Assembly (NCBI GenBank): GCA_016716835.1
Contig: JADJUW010000001.1
Coordinates: 1,756,001 to 1,820,000 of the forward strand
Reading direction: 5' to 3'
Length of the DNA stretch: 64,000 nucleotides
DNA from: Myxococcales bacterium
GTDB taxonomy: Bacteria; Myxococcota_A; Polyangia; Haliangiales; Haliangiaceae
Shown here: one piece after another, positions 1-8,927 of the stretch
How positions within the stretch are numbered: the stretch's first letter is position 1
Layout of the letters: every line of letters begins with the position of its first letter
Program-made: the position numbers and the translations under genes
Notes under the pieces: model-generated
Told to the model about the DNA's origin: nothing
What the model saw: the letters and a program-made list of their open reading frames with translations, nothing else
Databases searched by the model: none

Positions 1-64
1 CTAGGAGCCAAACGGCAAGCCCAGCGCCCAGCGCCAGGGCGACCAAAAAAGCAATCCAGACCAT
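1..64 (-). CDS. Partial CDS, N-terminus of a membrane protein
   Basis: An ATG on the minus strand opens two bases after the TAG of the upstream kinase gene and stays open to the window edge, giving 21 codons. The visible peptide starts MVWIAFLVALALGAGLAVW, an uninterrupted hydrophobic stretch that reads as a signal anchor or signal peptide. The 2-nt spacing implies co-transcription with the kinase. Nothing after the first helix is visible, so no function can be given. The chance that it is a random ORF is moderate, but the start position and hydrophobic pattern favour a real gene. Confidence 0.5.
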   Translation of the reverse strand, partial: MVWIAFLVALALGAGLAVWLL

Positions 65-66
65 GG

Positions 67-1515
67 CTAACCATCGCTGATGTCTGGCGCAATAACAAGA
101 TGAAGCGCCTGATCCGCGGTCACGTGGACGATGCGCCGCGCGTTTACGCCGGCGGGCAATTGCTCGCCCTCAAACGTGAGCGTGATCGTCGCGCCAACCT
201 CGGCGTTAATTACCAGCGGCGAACGTCCCACCTCCTTGCCATCCACCATGGTGCGCAGGCCGCTGGGCTGCGTCACCACATGCAAGTTGGCGCTGGGAGG
301 GTCGGCGAGCGGACGCGCCACGGCGGCGAGGTTGCGCGCGCGCAGGCCCTGAAGCTGCCAAAACAAGCCGCCAGCCGCGCCGCCGAAAAGCAAAAAAAAC
401 AGCCAGCCGGCGATCACCCGCTTGCGTCCGCGGCGACGAGGCGGTGCCGCGCTAGGTCGCGCTTCGCCGCCGGTGGTGCGCCGGCGCGCGTGCGTCATCG
501 TAACCAGGCCGCGCTCGGACGCCACCGATTCAAGTGCCGACGCGGAAATGGCGGTCGGCGACGCGACGCGAACTTGCGGCGCGGCGGCCCGTGACAAGGT
601 GGCGCCACTGAGCCCGCCTGCGCCGGTAGGCAGCGGCGGTGGCATCGTCGTGCTCGGGGGGCGCGCCGCGGCCATCGTAAAGGGCACGAGCGCGGCGGCC
701 AACTCGCGCATGGACGCAAAGCGTTCGGCGGGCGATTTCGCAAGACAGCATGCAATGACCCGCTCAAGCGCGGGCGGGACGTGCGGCGCAAACGCGCGTA
801 CCAGCGGCGGCGGATCAAACACCTGCATCCGCAGCAGCGTTGCCGTGTCCGGCGAATGAAATGGCAGGCGCCCCGAGACCATCTGAAAGAGCAGGACCCC
901 CAACGCGTAAATATCGGTGCGATGATCGACCTGTTTTTGCGACTGACACGCCTCGGGGGACATGTATTGCGGCGTGCCGACCACGGAGCCAACCGCGGTC
1001 AGCCCGGTGGTGTTGCCATCGAAGAACTTGGCGAGCCCAAAATCGAGCAGCTTGACATAGTCGCGATCACCGCGGCGATCGATCAGCATGACGTTGTCGG
1101 GCTTGAGATCGCGATGCATGATGCCGCGCTCGTGCGCCGCGCCCAAGGCGCCTGCGATCTGAATGGCGATCTTGCACGCGCGGCTCAGCTCAACCTGGCG
1201 TTGCGCAACCATCAGGGCGGCCAACGTCTCGCCCTGCAAGTACTCCATGACGTAGAAATACTCGCCATCTGGCGCCTGGCCAAAGTCATGGGCCTCGACG
1301 ATGTGCTCATGGCCAATCGCCGTGACGGCGCGCGCCTCCTGAAAAAATCGCGCGATGACATCGCGACTGGCCGCGAGGTCTTTGTGAATTACCTTGACCG
1401 CGACGCGCTTGCCGATAACCGGGTGTTCGGCGAGATACACCGCCCCCATGCCGCCATTGCCGAGTCGGGAGACAATCTTGTAGTTGCCGAGGCTATCGCC
1501 GATTCCGATGGGCAC
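67..1515 (-). CDS. Membrane-anchored Ser/Thr protein kinase with C-terminal PEGA domain
   Basis: A 482-aa Hanks-type kinase. Seen: glycine loop GNGGMGAVY (residues 19-27), catalytic Lys41 in VAVKVI, HRDLKPDN at 134-141, DFG at 158-160 and the activation-segment end GTPQYMSPEA near 180-189, so all catalytic elements are intact. A Pro/Ala-rich juxtamembrane linker (280-365) leads to one membrane helix at about 368-388. The last 75 residues, with VDGKEVGRSPLVI, match the PEGA pattern of surface β-sandwich domains. Expected topology is a cytoplasmic kinase with an extracytoplasmic PEGA domain. The start is GTG; no in-frame ATG precedes the glycine loop at a reasonable distance. It is followed 2 nt later by a membrane-protein gene that leaves the window. 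Substrates are unknown. Confidence 0.93.
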   Translation of the reverse strand: MPIGIGDSLGNYKIVSRLGNGGMGAVYLAEHPVIGKRVAVKVIHKDLAASRDVIARFFQEARAVTAIGHEHIVEAHDFGQAPDGEYFYVMEYLQGETLAALMVAQRQVELSRACKIAIQIAGALGAAHERGIMHRDLKPDNVMLIDRRGDRDYVKLLDFGLAKFFDGNTTGLTAVGSVVGTPQYMSPEACQSQKQVDHRTDIYALGVLLFQMVSGRLPFHSPDTATLLRMQVFDPPPLVRAFAPHVPPALERVIACCLAKSPAERFASMRELAAALVPFTMAAARPPSTTMPPPLPTGAGGLSGATLSRAAAPQVRVASPTAISASALESVASERGLVTMTHARRRTTGGEARPSAAPPRRRGRKRVIAGWLFFLLFGGAAGGLFWQLQGLRARNLAAVARPLADPPSANLHVVTQPSGLRTMVDGKEVGRSPLVINAEVGATITLTFEGEQLPAGVNARRIVHVTADQALHLVIAPDISDG

Positions 1516-1549
1516 GCCCCATTATTATCGCACGCATGCCGGTGGCGGC

Positions 1550-2725
1550 TCAGCCGCCGGCGCAAAACTGTGCGTAATCAATAAGCTCGATGTTGCGGCG
1601 ATCGACGCCTGGCGCACATGTAGGACAGGCAGGATTGGCAGCCAGCCGCAGCTCGCGAAACGAGGTTTGCAAGGCGTCGTAAACGAGCAAGCGCCCGGCC
1701 AGGGTGTGACCCAGCCCTAAGATGAGCTTGATAACCTCGGTCGCTTGCAACACGCCCATGACGCCGGGCAGCACGCCGAGCACGCCGGCCTCGGCGCACG
1801 AAGGCGCAGCATCGCGTGGCGGCGGCTGTGGAAACAGGCAGCGATAGCACGGCGCGCCTTGCGCTGAAAACACGCTGAGCTGGCCCTCGAAGCGATAGAT
1901 GGAGGCGTGGACCACCGGCTTGCCCAGGCGCAGCGCGGCGTCGTTGATGAGATAGCGAGTTTGAAAATTGTCGGAGCCGTCGACGATGACGTCGAAGGCG
2001 GCCATGATTTCGAGCGCATTGTCGCGGGCCAGGCGGGTGCGAAATGGCAACACCTTGAGGTCGGGGTTGAGGCCGCGCAACGTTACCTCGGCGCTGGTGA
2101 CCTTGGCCATGCCGACGCGGCCCTGGCTGTGCATGATCTGGCGCTGCAGATTCGATTCATCGACCACGTCGTCGTCGACGAGGCCAAGGGTGCCGATGCC
2201 GGCGGCGGCCAAGTACATGGCCGAGGGCGAGCCAAGGCCACCGGCGCCAACGCACAGCACCTTGCTCGCCAGCAGCCCAATTTGGCCGTCGACGCCGATT
2301 TCGGGCAGCCGCGTATGCCGCGCATAACGGCGTGCTTGCTCGCCAGTGAGCGCGGTCAGCCCGGTCGGCGTCACCCAGGCGTAACCGGCGGCCTTCCACG
2401 CGGCAAAGCCGCCGCTCATCGAGGTGACATGCGCGTAGCCGAGTTCACGCAGCGATCGCGCCGCCAACGCCGAGCGCACCCCGCCGGCGCAGTAAACGAC
2501 GATCGGCGTGGTCTTGTCGGGCACCGCGGCCTCGATGCGCAGCTCTAATAATCCGCGCGCAATCCACGTCGCGTTTTTGATGCTGCCTTGGCTGTGCTCA
2601 TCTTGCTCGCGCACGTCGATGAGCGTTGGCGCCACCCCACCCTCCAGCCGCGACTTGACCTCGGCGACGTCCGCCTCCGCGATGTCCGACTTGACGCCTT
2701 GGATTAGAGCCTGGAAATTTGTCAT
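1550..2725 (-). CDS. moeB: Rhodanese-MoeB fusion: molybdopterin-synthase sulfur-carrier adenylyltransferase/sulfurtransferase
   Basis: A 391-aa two-domain protein. Residues 1-120 are a rhodanese domain with the active-site Cys79 in VVYCAGGVRSA. Residues 128-391 are a ThiF/MoeB-type E1 domain with the ATP loop GAGGLGS (160-166), the NLQRQ element near 192-196 and two Zn-binding CxxC pairs (Cys293/296 and Cys367/370). By family knowledge, MoeB adenylates the C-terminal Gly of MoaD and the rhodanese domain supplies sulfur for the thiocarboxylate. The rhodanese domain is N-terminal, the reverse of the MoeZ/Uba4 order. A candidate partner, a MoaD-MoaE fusion, lies at 48.3-49.0 kb. Acting on ThiS or another sulfur carrier is the main alternative. 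Confidence 0.92.
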   Translation of the reverse strand: MTNFQALIQGVKSDIAEADVAEVKSRLEGGVAPTLIDVREQDEHSQGSIKNATWIARGLLELRIEAAVPDKTTPIVVYCAGGVRSALAARSLRELGYAHVTSMSGGFAAWKAAGYAWVTPTGLTALTGEQARRYARHTRLPEIGVDGQIGLLASKVLCVGAGGLGSPSAMYLAAAGIGTLGLVDDDVVDESNLQRQIMHSQGRVGMAKVTSAEVTLRGLNPDLKVLPFRTRLARDNALEIMAAFDVIVDGSDNFQTRYLINDAALRLGKPVVHASIYRFEGQLSVFSAQGAPCYRCLFPQPPPRDAAPSCAEAGVLGVLPGVMGVLQATEVIKLILGLGHTLAGRLLVYDALQTSFRELRLAANPACPTCAPGVDRRNIELIDYAQFCAGG

Positions 2726-2746
2726 GGCGGATAGCGGTAATATGGA

Positions 2747-4840
2747 TTAGAGGACACAGGCGGGCACCGCGGTGGTCTCGCCAAGCATCGCGTTACGTAG
2801 CTGCGCGCGTTCACGATGCCAGAAGCATAGCGTGTCCGCCTCGCGCAAATAACCATACTGATACAGCAACGAGGTGGAGATGCTGCGCGCGAGAATGGTG
2901 CTGGGCGAGGGCTCCATCAGGGCGGCATGTCGGCGCCTAACAACCAACTCCGCCGCGGCGAGCTGCGCGTCGACTTCCGCCAACGCCGCATCGCGCGCGT
3001 CGGGTGCCCCGCTTGAGGCTGCGGCGAGCCACAGCGCGTGGGCAAAGGCCGCGCGCGTCGCCGCGATCTCGACGCCGTCGATTAGCTCGGCGATGAACGG
3101 CGTGGCGGCCGAGTTCGCGAAGGCAGGGGCGTTCGCCTGCGTGGCCAACACCGCCAACTCATCGGCGAACGCCGCAAGCGGCGTCAGCACGTCCGCGGCA
3201 AACTGCGCCCTCACCTCTGGGGTCGCGTCGATGATCTCTTCGAGGTCAGGGCGGCGCGGTTGCGACCACACGCCAAGGGCGTAGCCGGCGGCAAACGTAA
3301 CGTCCTGGCTCGCGAGATACGGCGCGAGGCGCTGATCAATATGCGCGCCCTGCTGCAGCTCGGTGAGCTCGGCGACCAAGCTGGCAGCGGCCTGCCCTGC
3401 TACGCCCAGGGGCGCAAACATGTCGCCGAGCAGCGCCTCGTACGAAGCCGGCAACGCCCACCCCATGCGCAGCGCGGCCCAATCGTTTTGCCAATAGCCC
3501 CACTCCCAACCGCTGGAAAAGATCACGTGGTCTTGCAGGCCGGCGTGGCCGCCTTGGGCTGCCGCCGTCGCAAGGCTCGCCAAATCGTCGTAGCGCGCCC
3601 GCATGTACAGCGGCAGGTATTGCGGGATCGAGTTGTCAAACGCGACCCAATACGCGGTCTCGGGAAAGTAGCCTGCGGGCTCGCCCAGCGCGAGGCGTTC
3701 GAGCAAGTACGCGCGGTGTTCGGCAAACGTCTCGTGATTGTAGGCGCCGCCGGCATCGCCAAAAAGCCCGTAGTACATCACGGAGTGCATCCACGGCACG
3801 ATCGGGCGCGCCGCGAACTTGACCAAAAAATAATAGAGCAGGCTCTCTTCTTCATAGATGACGCGCGTGTCCTCGAAATTGCCGACGTGGATGCTCGCGG
3901 TCACCTCGGCGCTGGGCCAAGCCGCCTGCACGGCGTCATAGGTTTGCTCCACCGCCGCGATAAACGCCGATGGCTCCTCGCTGAAAAATTCGCCAAACGA
4001 GAGCTGAAGGCTGTCGTAGGGCAGCTCGGCAAGCGGCGCCAGGCGCGCCGGGATTGCCTCGGCCGGCGCCTCGTCGGCCTCCACCAAGTCGTACGCATGT
4101 TGCAGGTTGCTCGCACCAAAGACTTGCAGCCCCGCGCCGACGCGCAGGCCACGCGCGTGCGCCAACGTCAGCAACTGCCGCTGATGTGCCAGGCGAGGCG
4201 ACGGCCCTTGGGCCGCGTTGGCGAACATGTCGTCGAGCAGCGGCCAGGTGACAAAGTTGGCGCGGTTTTTCACCAGCCAATCAAGCGTGCGCGCCGCGTC
4301 GGCTAGGTTTTCGTCACCGGGCTCCCAAAAATCAAAATACGCTTCTGTCGGGTGCAAGATATGCAGGTGCACGCCGCGCCGCGCCACTTGCGGCGATTCA
4401 ACGCGATCCAAGATTGCCGCGTCAGGCACCGCCAACGTCGCCGGCACAAACGTTTGATGCGGATGGAAAAACCGCACGCCCATGGCTTCGAGCAGCGCCG
4501 AGACGCCGTATTGCGCGCCGAGGCTATCGCTGGCTTCAACGACAAAGCCGCCCGGCGCCTCGCGCAAGCGAAAACATTCGGCGCACATCGCATCGTCGAT
4601 GACGACGGCAATTTGCGTTCGCGACGCGCTTTCGCCCAGCGCCAAGTCAGGCTGCTCGCGCACCGTTAGCGCGGCATCGAGCTGACTCGGCAGCAGCGCG
4701 ACATAGGGCTCCATCGCGCCGGCGCGCGCCGGCGGCACGATAATTTGCATGGCGGGCGGCGGTGACTTGCAGCCGGTGGCACCTGCCACCCCGGCGCAGG
4801 CCACCCACCATGCCAACAGAGCCAGTCGCCGCGACGTCAT
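2747..4840 (-). CDS. Large lipoprotein of unknown function, glycoside-hydrolase-like N-terminal region
   Basis: A 697-aa protein with a lipoprotein signal: charged MTSRR, a hydrophobic core and the lipobox GATGC at about residues 20-24. Residues 80-140 include SDSLGAQYGVSALLEAMGV followed by RFFHP. That pattern resembles the small α/β domain preceding the catalytic barrel in GH20/GH67-like enzymes, where a predicted barrel would follow. I see no unambiguous catalytic residues, so a carbohydrate-related role is only inferred. The rest is Ala- and acid-rich, with many aromatic residues between 330 and 470. Divergently arranged with the trypsin-like protease gene. Function unknown; outer-membrane location is likely because +2 is Lys rather than Asp. 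Confidence 0.8.
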   Translation of the reverse strand: MTSRRLALLAWWVACAGVAGATGCKSPPPAMQIIVPPARAGAMEPYVALLPSQLDAALTVREQPDLALGESASRTQIAVVIDDAMCAECFRLREAPGGFVVEASDSLGAQYGVSALLEAMGVRFFHPHQTFVPATLAVPDAAILDRVESPQVARRGVHLHILHPTEAYFDFWEPGDENLADAARTLDWLVKNRANFVTWPLLDDMFANAAQGPSPRLAHQRQLLTLAHARGLRVGAGLQVFGASNLQHAYDLVEADEAPAEAIPARLAPLAELPYDSLQLSFGEFFSEEPSAFIAAVEQTYDAVQAAWPSAEVTASIHVGNFEDTRVIYEEESLLYYFLVKFAARPIVPWMHSVMYYGLFGDAGGAYNHETFAEHRAYLLERLALGEPAGYFPETAYWVAFDNSIPQYLPLYMRARYDDLASLATAAAQGGHAGLQDHVIFSSGWEWGYWQNDWAALRMGWALPASYEALLGDMFAPLGVAGQAAASLVAELTELQQGAHIDQRLAPYLASQDVTFAAGYALGVWSQPRRPDLEEIIDATPEVRAQFAADVLTPLAAFADELAVLATQANAPAFANSAATPFIAELIDGVEIAATRAAFAHALWLAAASSGAPDARDAALAEVDAQLAAAELVVRRRHAALMEPSPSTILARSISTSLLYQYGYLREADTLCFWHRERAQLRNAMLGETTAVPACVL

Positions 4841-5016
4841 GCCTTATTTGGTACCACGCGATGTGTACGCTGTCGCGCTCGCGAGCCGCGCCGCGCCCAG
4901 GTGGGGTCGGTTAGGCCCGTGGCCGCTACCTACGCCGCGAGCGATCGATTCGCCGATCCGGCGAGACAGGCTTTTTTGCATGGGAAACCGCCCACACCAA
5001 TGGCATGGTAGCGGGC
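4841..5016. other. Divergent intergenic region
   Basis: A 176-bp gap between the start codons of the lipoprotein gene (minus) and the protease gene (plus). It must carry both promoters, but no convincing -35/-10 pair, operator palindrome or terminator could be picked out by eye. The 20 bp next to the lipoprotein start are the only AT-richer part. Confidence 0.3.
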
Positions 5017-6192
5017 ATGAATAACCGGCATGCCTGTGGACGAGTGCTCGCGCTCGTCGCCCCAATGCTCTTGCTGATGCCGCTGGTCAGCGCCGATGAA
5101 AACGCGCCGGCGGCGGTGGTTGGTGGCGAAAACGCCGCGCTTGGCCGCTGGCCCGCGGTGGCGGGCGTCGTCATCGGCGGCGGCGTACAATGCACCGGCA
5201 CCTTGGTGGCGCCCAATCTCGTGCTAACCGCGGGGCATTGCCAAGACAGCGATTTGTCGCGTGTGATCATCGGCGCCAACAAGCTGTCGCGCCCCGGCGA
5301 CGGCGAAACGATCGACGTCAGCGACCAGGTCCTCGAGCCCTCGGGCCTTGATGTCATGCTGTTGGTATTGGCTAGCGACGCAACCACGCCGCCGCACCCC
5401 ATCGCCGCTGGCTGGAGCGCGGCGGACATTCAGGCAAGCGCGTCGGCCGCGCTGGTTGGCTTTGGCGCGATTGACGCTGGCGGAAACAATTATGTCGATA
5501 CCCTGCAACAGGCGACCACAACCATCTCAGATCCGACGTGTGCCAATCTAGATCTCGGCTGCGAGGTTACGGGCAAGGAGCTCATTGCCGGCGGTGGTGG
5601 CATCGATACGTGCTACGGCGATTCCGGCGGGCCACTATTTTTGGTGACGGCCTACGGCGAATATCTCGCCGGCGTGACGTCGCGCGGCGCGTGGATCGGC
5701 CAAACGCCCTGCGGCCAAGGCGGCATCTATGTCCGCGCCGACGTGCTGACCAACTGGATCGCGAGCCTCTCTTCTGAAACCTTGGAACGACCGACCATGC
5801 CAACGATCGCCGCCTTCACCGCAGAGTCAGGCGAGGCCACCACGGTGGCTATTGCCGCCAACGACCCCGGCGGCCAGGCCCACAACTACGAGGTAATTAC
5901 GCCACCGCAATACGGCACGCTGGAGGTCTCTGCCGGCCAGCTGCCGAGGTACACCTCGAACCCCGGCTATCTCGGCGCGGATGCGTTTGTCGTCCGCGTG
6001 ATCGATGCCAGCAAGCCGACGCGGTTTGTTGACGCCGCAGGCGCCGTGACCGTGGTCGAGGCGCAGAGCGGGAGCGGCTGCGGTTGCCAGAGCGATGCGG
6101 GCGCGGGCGGGCCGACGGGCTGGCTGATAGTGGCAGTGGCCGGCCTTGCCTTGCTGCGGCCGCGGCGCGCGCCAACTGTTCGATCTTGCTAG
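5017..6192 (+). CDS. Secreted trypsin-like serine protease with MYXO-CTERM-like tail
   Basis: The ATG at 5017 gives 391 aa with a clean signal peptide (MNNRHACGRVLALVAPM onward, ending near SADENA); a second ATG at 5005 adds four residues. The mature protease starts near VVGGENAALGRWP. The S1 triad is visible as His in TAGHC, Asp in LDVMLLVL and Ser in CYGDSGGPLF. A cadherin/Big-like β-domain follows (QYGTLEVSAG, YTSNPGYLGADAFVVRV). The C-terminus is GCGCQ, a spacer, a hydrophobic helix and RPRRAP, the three-part layout of MYXO-CTERM sorting tags. By family knowledge, such proteins are exported by T2SS and processed at the Cys motif by a myxosortase. The trypsin assignment is firm; the substrate is unknown. 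Confidence 0.93.
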   Translation: MNNRHACGRVLALVAPMLLLMPLVSADENAPAAVVGGENAALGRWPAVAGVVIGGGVQCTGTLVAPNLVLTAGHCQDSDLSRVIIGANKLSRPGDGETIDVSDQVLEPSGLDVMLLVLASDATTPPHPIAAGWSAADIQASASAALVGFGAIDAGGNNYVDTLQQATTTISDPTCANLDLGCEVTGKELIAGGGGIDTCYGDSGGPLFLVTAYGEYLAGVTSRGAWIGQTPCGQGGIYVRADVLTNWIASLSSETLERPTMPTIAAFTAESGEATTVAIAANDPGGQAHNYEVITPPQYGTLEVSAGQLPRYTSNPGYLGADAFVVRVIDASKPTRFVDAAGAVTVVEAQSGSGCGCQSDAGAGGPTGWLIVAVAGLALLRPRRAPTVRSC

Positions 6193-6257
6193 GGGGGCGG
6201 CCATGGGCTGCGGTTGCCTGTGGACTTGCCCAGCATTTCGGCTAGACTGGCAAGGCT

Positions 6258-6677
6258 ATGAATACTCAAACAAATGCGGCGTCCCTGACGGCGCCGATCG
6301 CTGGTGAAGCTGCCGCTGGTGCGCGCGATGTCGGCGACGAAGGCATTGATGCTGTTGTTCGGTTTACGCCGATTGCGGCGAGCAAGGTCCACGAGATTCG
6401 CCAGGCCGAAGGCATCGAGGATACGCTCGCGCTGCGCCTGCGCGTCGTCGGTGGCGGCTGCGCCGGTTTTTCTTACGACCTGTATTTTGATGATGCGACC
6501 GAGGTCGACCGCGTGGTCGAAATCTCAGGCGTCAAATGCACCATCGACGAGATGAGCCTGATGTATCTCGCCGGCACCGAGGTCGACTATGTCGAAGGCC
6601 TGCAAGGCCAAGGCTTTAAGTTCCAAAACCCCAACGTCAAGTCGACGTGTGGCTGCGGCTCAAGCTTTAGCGTCTGA
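6258..6677 (+). CDS. erpA: Iron-sulfur cluster insertion protein, ErpA/IscA family (A-type carrier)
   Basis: A 139-aa protein whose last 105 residues form a complete HesB/IscA fold. Three conserved cysteines are seen: Cys68 in VVGGGCAGFSY, and Cys131 and Cys133 in TCGCGSSF near the C-terminus. Family members bind and pass on [2Fe-2S]/[4Fe-4S] clusters. The first 33 residues are an unconserved, Ala-rich extension, and a later start cannot be excluded. The gene lies directly upstream of the GlcD-type oxidase and not in an isc/suf operon, which fits ErpA or another stand-alone A-type carrier. QueG and KamA, both Fe-S enzymes encoded nearby, are plausible but unproven clients. Confidence 0.92.
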   Translation: MNTQTNAASLTAPIAGEAAAGARDVGDEGIDAVVRFTPIAASKVHEIRQAEGIEDTLALRLRVVGGGCAGFSYDLYFDDATEVDRVVEISGVKCTIDEMSLMYLAGTEVDYVEGLQGQGFKFQNPNVKSTCGCGSSFSV

Positions 6678-6737
6678 CTTTTCCGGCGCCGCGAGGCCCG
6701 CTGCCCCACGCTTGCCGCGTTGGTGCTATCATGCGCC

Positions 6738-8147
6738 GTGGCTGACATCGCAGAGCTGCTCGCCCAGGAACTCGGATCGGCGCGCGTCATCACGCGCACG
6801 GATGAGCGCTTCGAGGACTTTTGCCGCGACGAGTCGCCGCTGCCAGAGTTTTTTCCGCCCGATTGCGCGGTGCTGGTCGAATCGGCTGAGCAGGCGGCGC
6901 TGGTGCTGCGGCTATGCCAAGCACACGGCGTGCCGGTCACCCCGCGCGGTGCGGGCAGCGGCATGACGGGCGGCTGCTTGCCGATCGCGGGCGGCGTCGT
7001 GCTGTCGACCGAACGCATGGGGCGGGTGCTTGAGATCAACAACGACGACCTGCTCGCCGTGGTTGAGCCCGGCGTCATCACGGGCCAGCTGCAAGACGCG
7101 GTCGAGGCGCAGGGCATGTTCTACCCGCCCGACCCAGCGTCGCTCGAGTATTGCTCGATCGGCGGCAACGCCGCGACCAACTCGGGCGGGCCGCGTGCGT
7201 TCAAGTACGGCGTGACGCGCGAATACATGCTCGGCATGGAGGTCGCGCTCATGGGCGGCGAACGCCTGCGCATTGGCCGCCGCACCGCCAAGGGCGTCAC
7301 CGGCTATGACTTAGTGGCGGGCTTTGTCGGCAGCGAGGGGACGTTTGGCGTCATTACCGAGCTGACGGTCAAGCTGATTCCAAAACCGCCGGCGCAGGCT
7401 ACCGCGCTCGCCGTGTTTGCCGACGTTAGGGCCGCGGGCGCCTGCATTCAGCAATTGTTGCGCGCAGGCATTCGGCCCGCCGTGCTCGAACTCGCCGATC
7501 GCGCGTCGATTGACCACGTTCGCGGCAAGGCGCGATATCGCTTCCCAGCGGGCGCCGGCGCAGTTGTGTTGCTTGAGGTCGACGGCTCGCCGCAGACGGT
7601 CGAATTTGAGATCGAGCAGATCGGCACGCGCTGCGATGAGCTCGGCGCGCTCGATGTTGCCATTGCCAGCGAGCCGGCCGACCGCCGCGCGCTGTGGGAG
7701 GCCCGCCGCCTCATCTCGAGCTCGCTCAAAGAGGCCTATCGCATCAAGATCAACGAAGACATCTGCGTGCCGCGTGGCGCGATCGTCGAGATGCTGGCGC
7801 GCATCGAGGCGCTTGGTGCCGAGCACAAGGTCGACATTGCGGTATTTGGCCACGCCGGCGACGGCAACCTGCACGCCAATATTCTATCGAACGGCGATCC
7901 GAACGATCCAACGCTGCGCGCCCATCTCGACCTCGTGACGCGGCGGCTGTTCGAAGAAACCATCGCGCTGCGCGGCACGCTGTCGGGCGAGCACGGCATT
8001 GGCACCGCTAAGCGCGACTACATGGGCCTTGAGCAACCTGAGCGCGTGCTGGAATGGCAAAGGCAATGGAAGCGCATGTGGGATCCGCGCGAGCTGCTCA
8101 ACCCAGGCAAGATCTTGCCGGCGCGCCGTTCGGCATGCACGGAGTAA
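6738..8147 (+). CDS. glcD: FAD-linked oxidase, GlcD / D-lactate dehydrogenase family
   Basis: From the GTG at 6738 the protein is 469 aa (MADIAELLAQE); an upstream TTG at 6720 would add VLSCAV and looks spurious. The FAD-binding PCMH domain carries PRGAGSGMTGG and SIGGNAATNSGG. The C-terminal cap has FGHAGDGNLHANI and LSGEHGIGTAKRDYM, the latter near the end as in GlcD. The family oxidises 2-hydroxy acids (glycolate, D-lactate), passing electrons to the respiratory chain or to GlcE/GlcF partners. No GlcE or GlcF gene adjoins it, so the true substrate is open. It ends 4 nt before the Nudix gene and is probably co-transcribed with it. Confidence 0.92.
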   Translation: MADIAELLAQELGSARVITRTDERFEDFCRDESPLPEFFPPDCAVLVESAEQAALVLRLCQAHGVPVTPRGAGSGMTGGCLPIAGGVVLSTERMGRVLEINNDDLLAVVEPGVITGQLQDAVEAQGMFYPPDPASLEYCSIGGNAATNSGGPRAFKYGVTREYMLGMEVALMGGERLRIGRRTAKGVTGYDLVAGFVGSEGTFGVITELTVKLIPKPPAQATALAVFADVRAAGACIQQLLRAGIRPAVLELADRASIDHVRGKARYRFPAGAGAVVLLEVDGSPQTVEFEIEQIGTRCDELGALDVAIASEPADRRALWEARRLISSSLKEAYRIKINEDICVPRGAIVEMLARIEALGAEHKVDIAVFGHAGDGNLHANILSNGDPNDPTLRAHLDLVTRRLFEETIALRGTLSGEHGIGTAKRDYMGLEQPERVLEWQRQWKRMWDPRELLNPGKILPARRSACTE

Positions 8148-8151
8148 GCAC

Positions 8152-8748
8152 GTGACGCCGCCGGCCTCGTTGCACCGCTTTGCCCCCCATGATGCGCTCG
8201 TGTCGCAGCTCGCGGCGCGCACGCGGCGCTGCCTGGTAGAGCCCGAGCTGCGGCCATCGGCGGTTGCGATCCTGCTCGCGGAACAAGCAGGGATCACGCG
8301 CCAACTATGGGTGCCGCTGATCGTGCGTCCCGCCGACGCGCCAACCCACTCCGGCCAAATCGCGCTGCCCGGCGGCGGCGTGCACCCAGGGGATGGCTCG
8401 CTCGGCGCCACCGCACAACGCGAGGCCTTCGAAGAGCTCGGCGTGCCGACGACAACCATTGACGTGCTCGGCCTGCTCGACGACGTGCCAACCCCGGCGG
8501 GCTATTGCATCACGCCGGTGCTGTGTGCCTTTTCGCCGCATCCCTTTGCGCCCGACGCGCGCGAAGTCGCGAGCTATTTTTGGGCCCCGGTGTCGCTGTT
8601 TGCCGACCACGCCGCCGCTGAATTCCTCGGCGAACGGGAGTATCGCGGCGTCACCTATCAGATGCGCGCCTATCACTGGCAGGGCCATCGGATCTGGGGC
8701 GCAACCGCGCGCATACTCGAACAAGTCGCGCAGCTCGTCACATCGTAG
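8152..8748 (+). CDS. Nudix hydrolase, CoA pyrophosphatase-like (NudL family)
   Basis: The GTG at 8152, four bases after the upstream stop, gives 198 aa; longer readings run into the GlcD gene. The Nudix box is seen as GGGVHPGDGSLGATAQREAF followed by EELGV. The GD-S-LGATAQREA spacing and the preceding SGQIALPGG element are typical of the NudL/NUDT7 subfamily, which splits CoA and acyl-CoA into 3',5'-ADP and phosphopantetheine. The C-terminal part has the aromatic-rich strand VTYQMRAYHWQGHRIWGATA found in this subfamily. It is the last gene before a convergent intergenic repeat. Function by family only. Confidence 0.88.
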   Translation: MTPPASLHRFAPHDALVSQLAARTRRCLVEPELRPSAVAILLAEQAGITRQLWVPLIVRPADAPTHSGQIALPGGGVHPGDGSLGATAQREAFEELGVPTTTIDVLGLLDDVPTPAGYCITPVLCAFSPHPFAPDAREVASYFWAPVSLFADHAAAEFLGEREYRGVTYQMRAYHWQGHRIWGATARILEQVAQLVTS

Positions 8749-8772
8749 CGGCTCCCCTAGGCGCAAAGTCTT

Positions 8773-8919
8773 ACCGGCAGGTGCGCGCACGTTTCTTCCG
8801 CGAGCATAGATTGCAGGGCGGTGGTCGTAGCACCGAGGGCTGTGGATACCACAGCCGTCTCGCGCTACCCCGGAGGGTCGCTATCTGCGAGCAGGAAGAC
8901 ACGTGCGCGCACCTGCCGT
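8773..8919 (+). repeat. Approx. 147-bp palindromic intergenic element, copy 1
   Basis: The ends are inverted repeats (ACCGGCAGGTGCGCGCACGT against ACGTGCGCGCACCTGCCGTT), and the inverted symmetry continues inward through TCTTCC/GGAAGA and the GCGAGCA blocks. The centre has an 8-bp stem GGCTGTGG, loop ATA, CCACAGCC (8838-8856). A near-identical element lies inverted at 17661-17808. Both sit between convergent genes. It could be a MITE-like non-autonomous element or a structured bidirectional 3'-end/terminator unit. No coding role is credible. Confidence 0.8.
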
Positions 8920-8927
8920 TCACCCAT

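Noticed and set aside
1544..1558. GGCGGCTCAGCCGCC hairpin at the moeB end
   Set aside because: Overlaps the stop codon and has no T-run; common in GC-rich DNA, not a supportable terminator.
3260..4306. 348-aa plus-strand open frame opposite the 697-aa lipoprotein gene
   Set aside because: A mirror frame of high-GC coding DNA; Arg/His/Gln-rich, no recognisable domain, entirely inside a better-supported gene.
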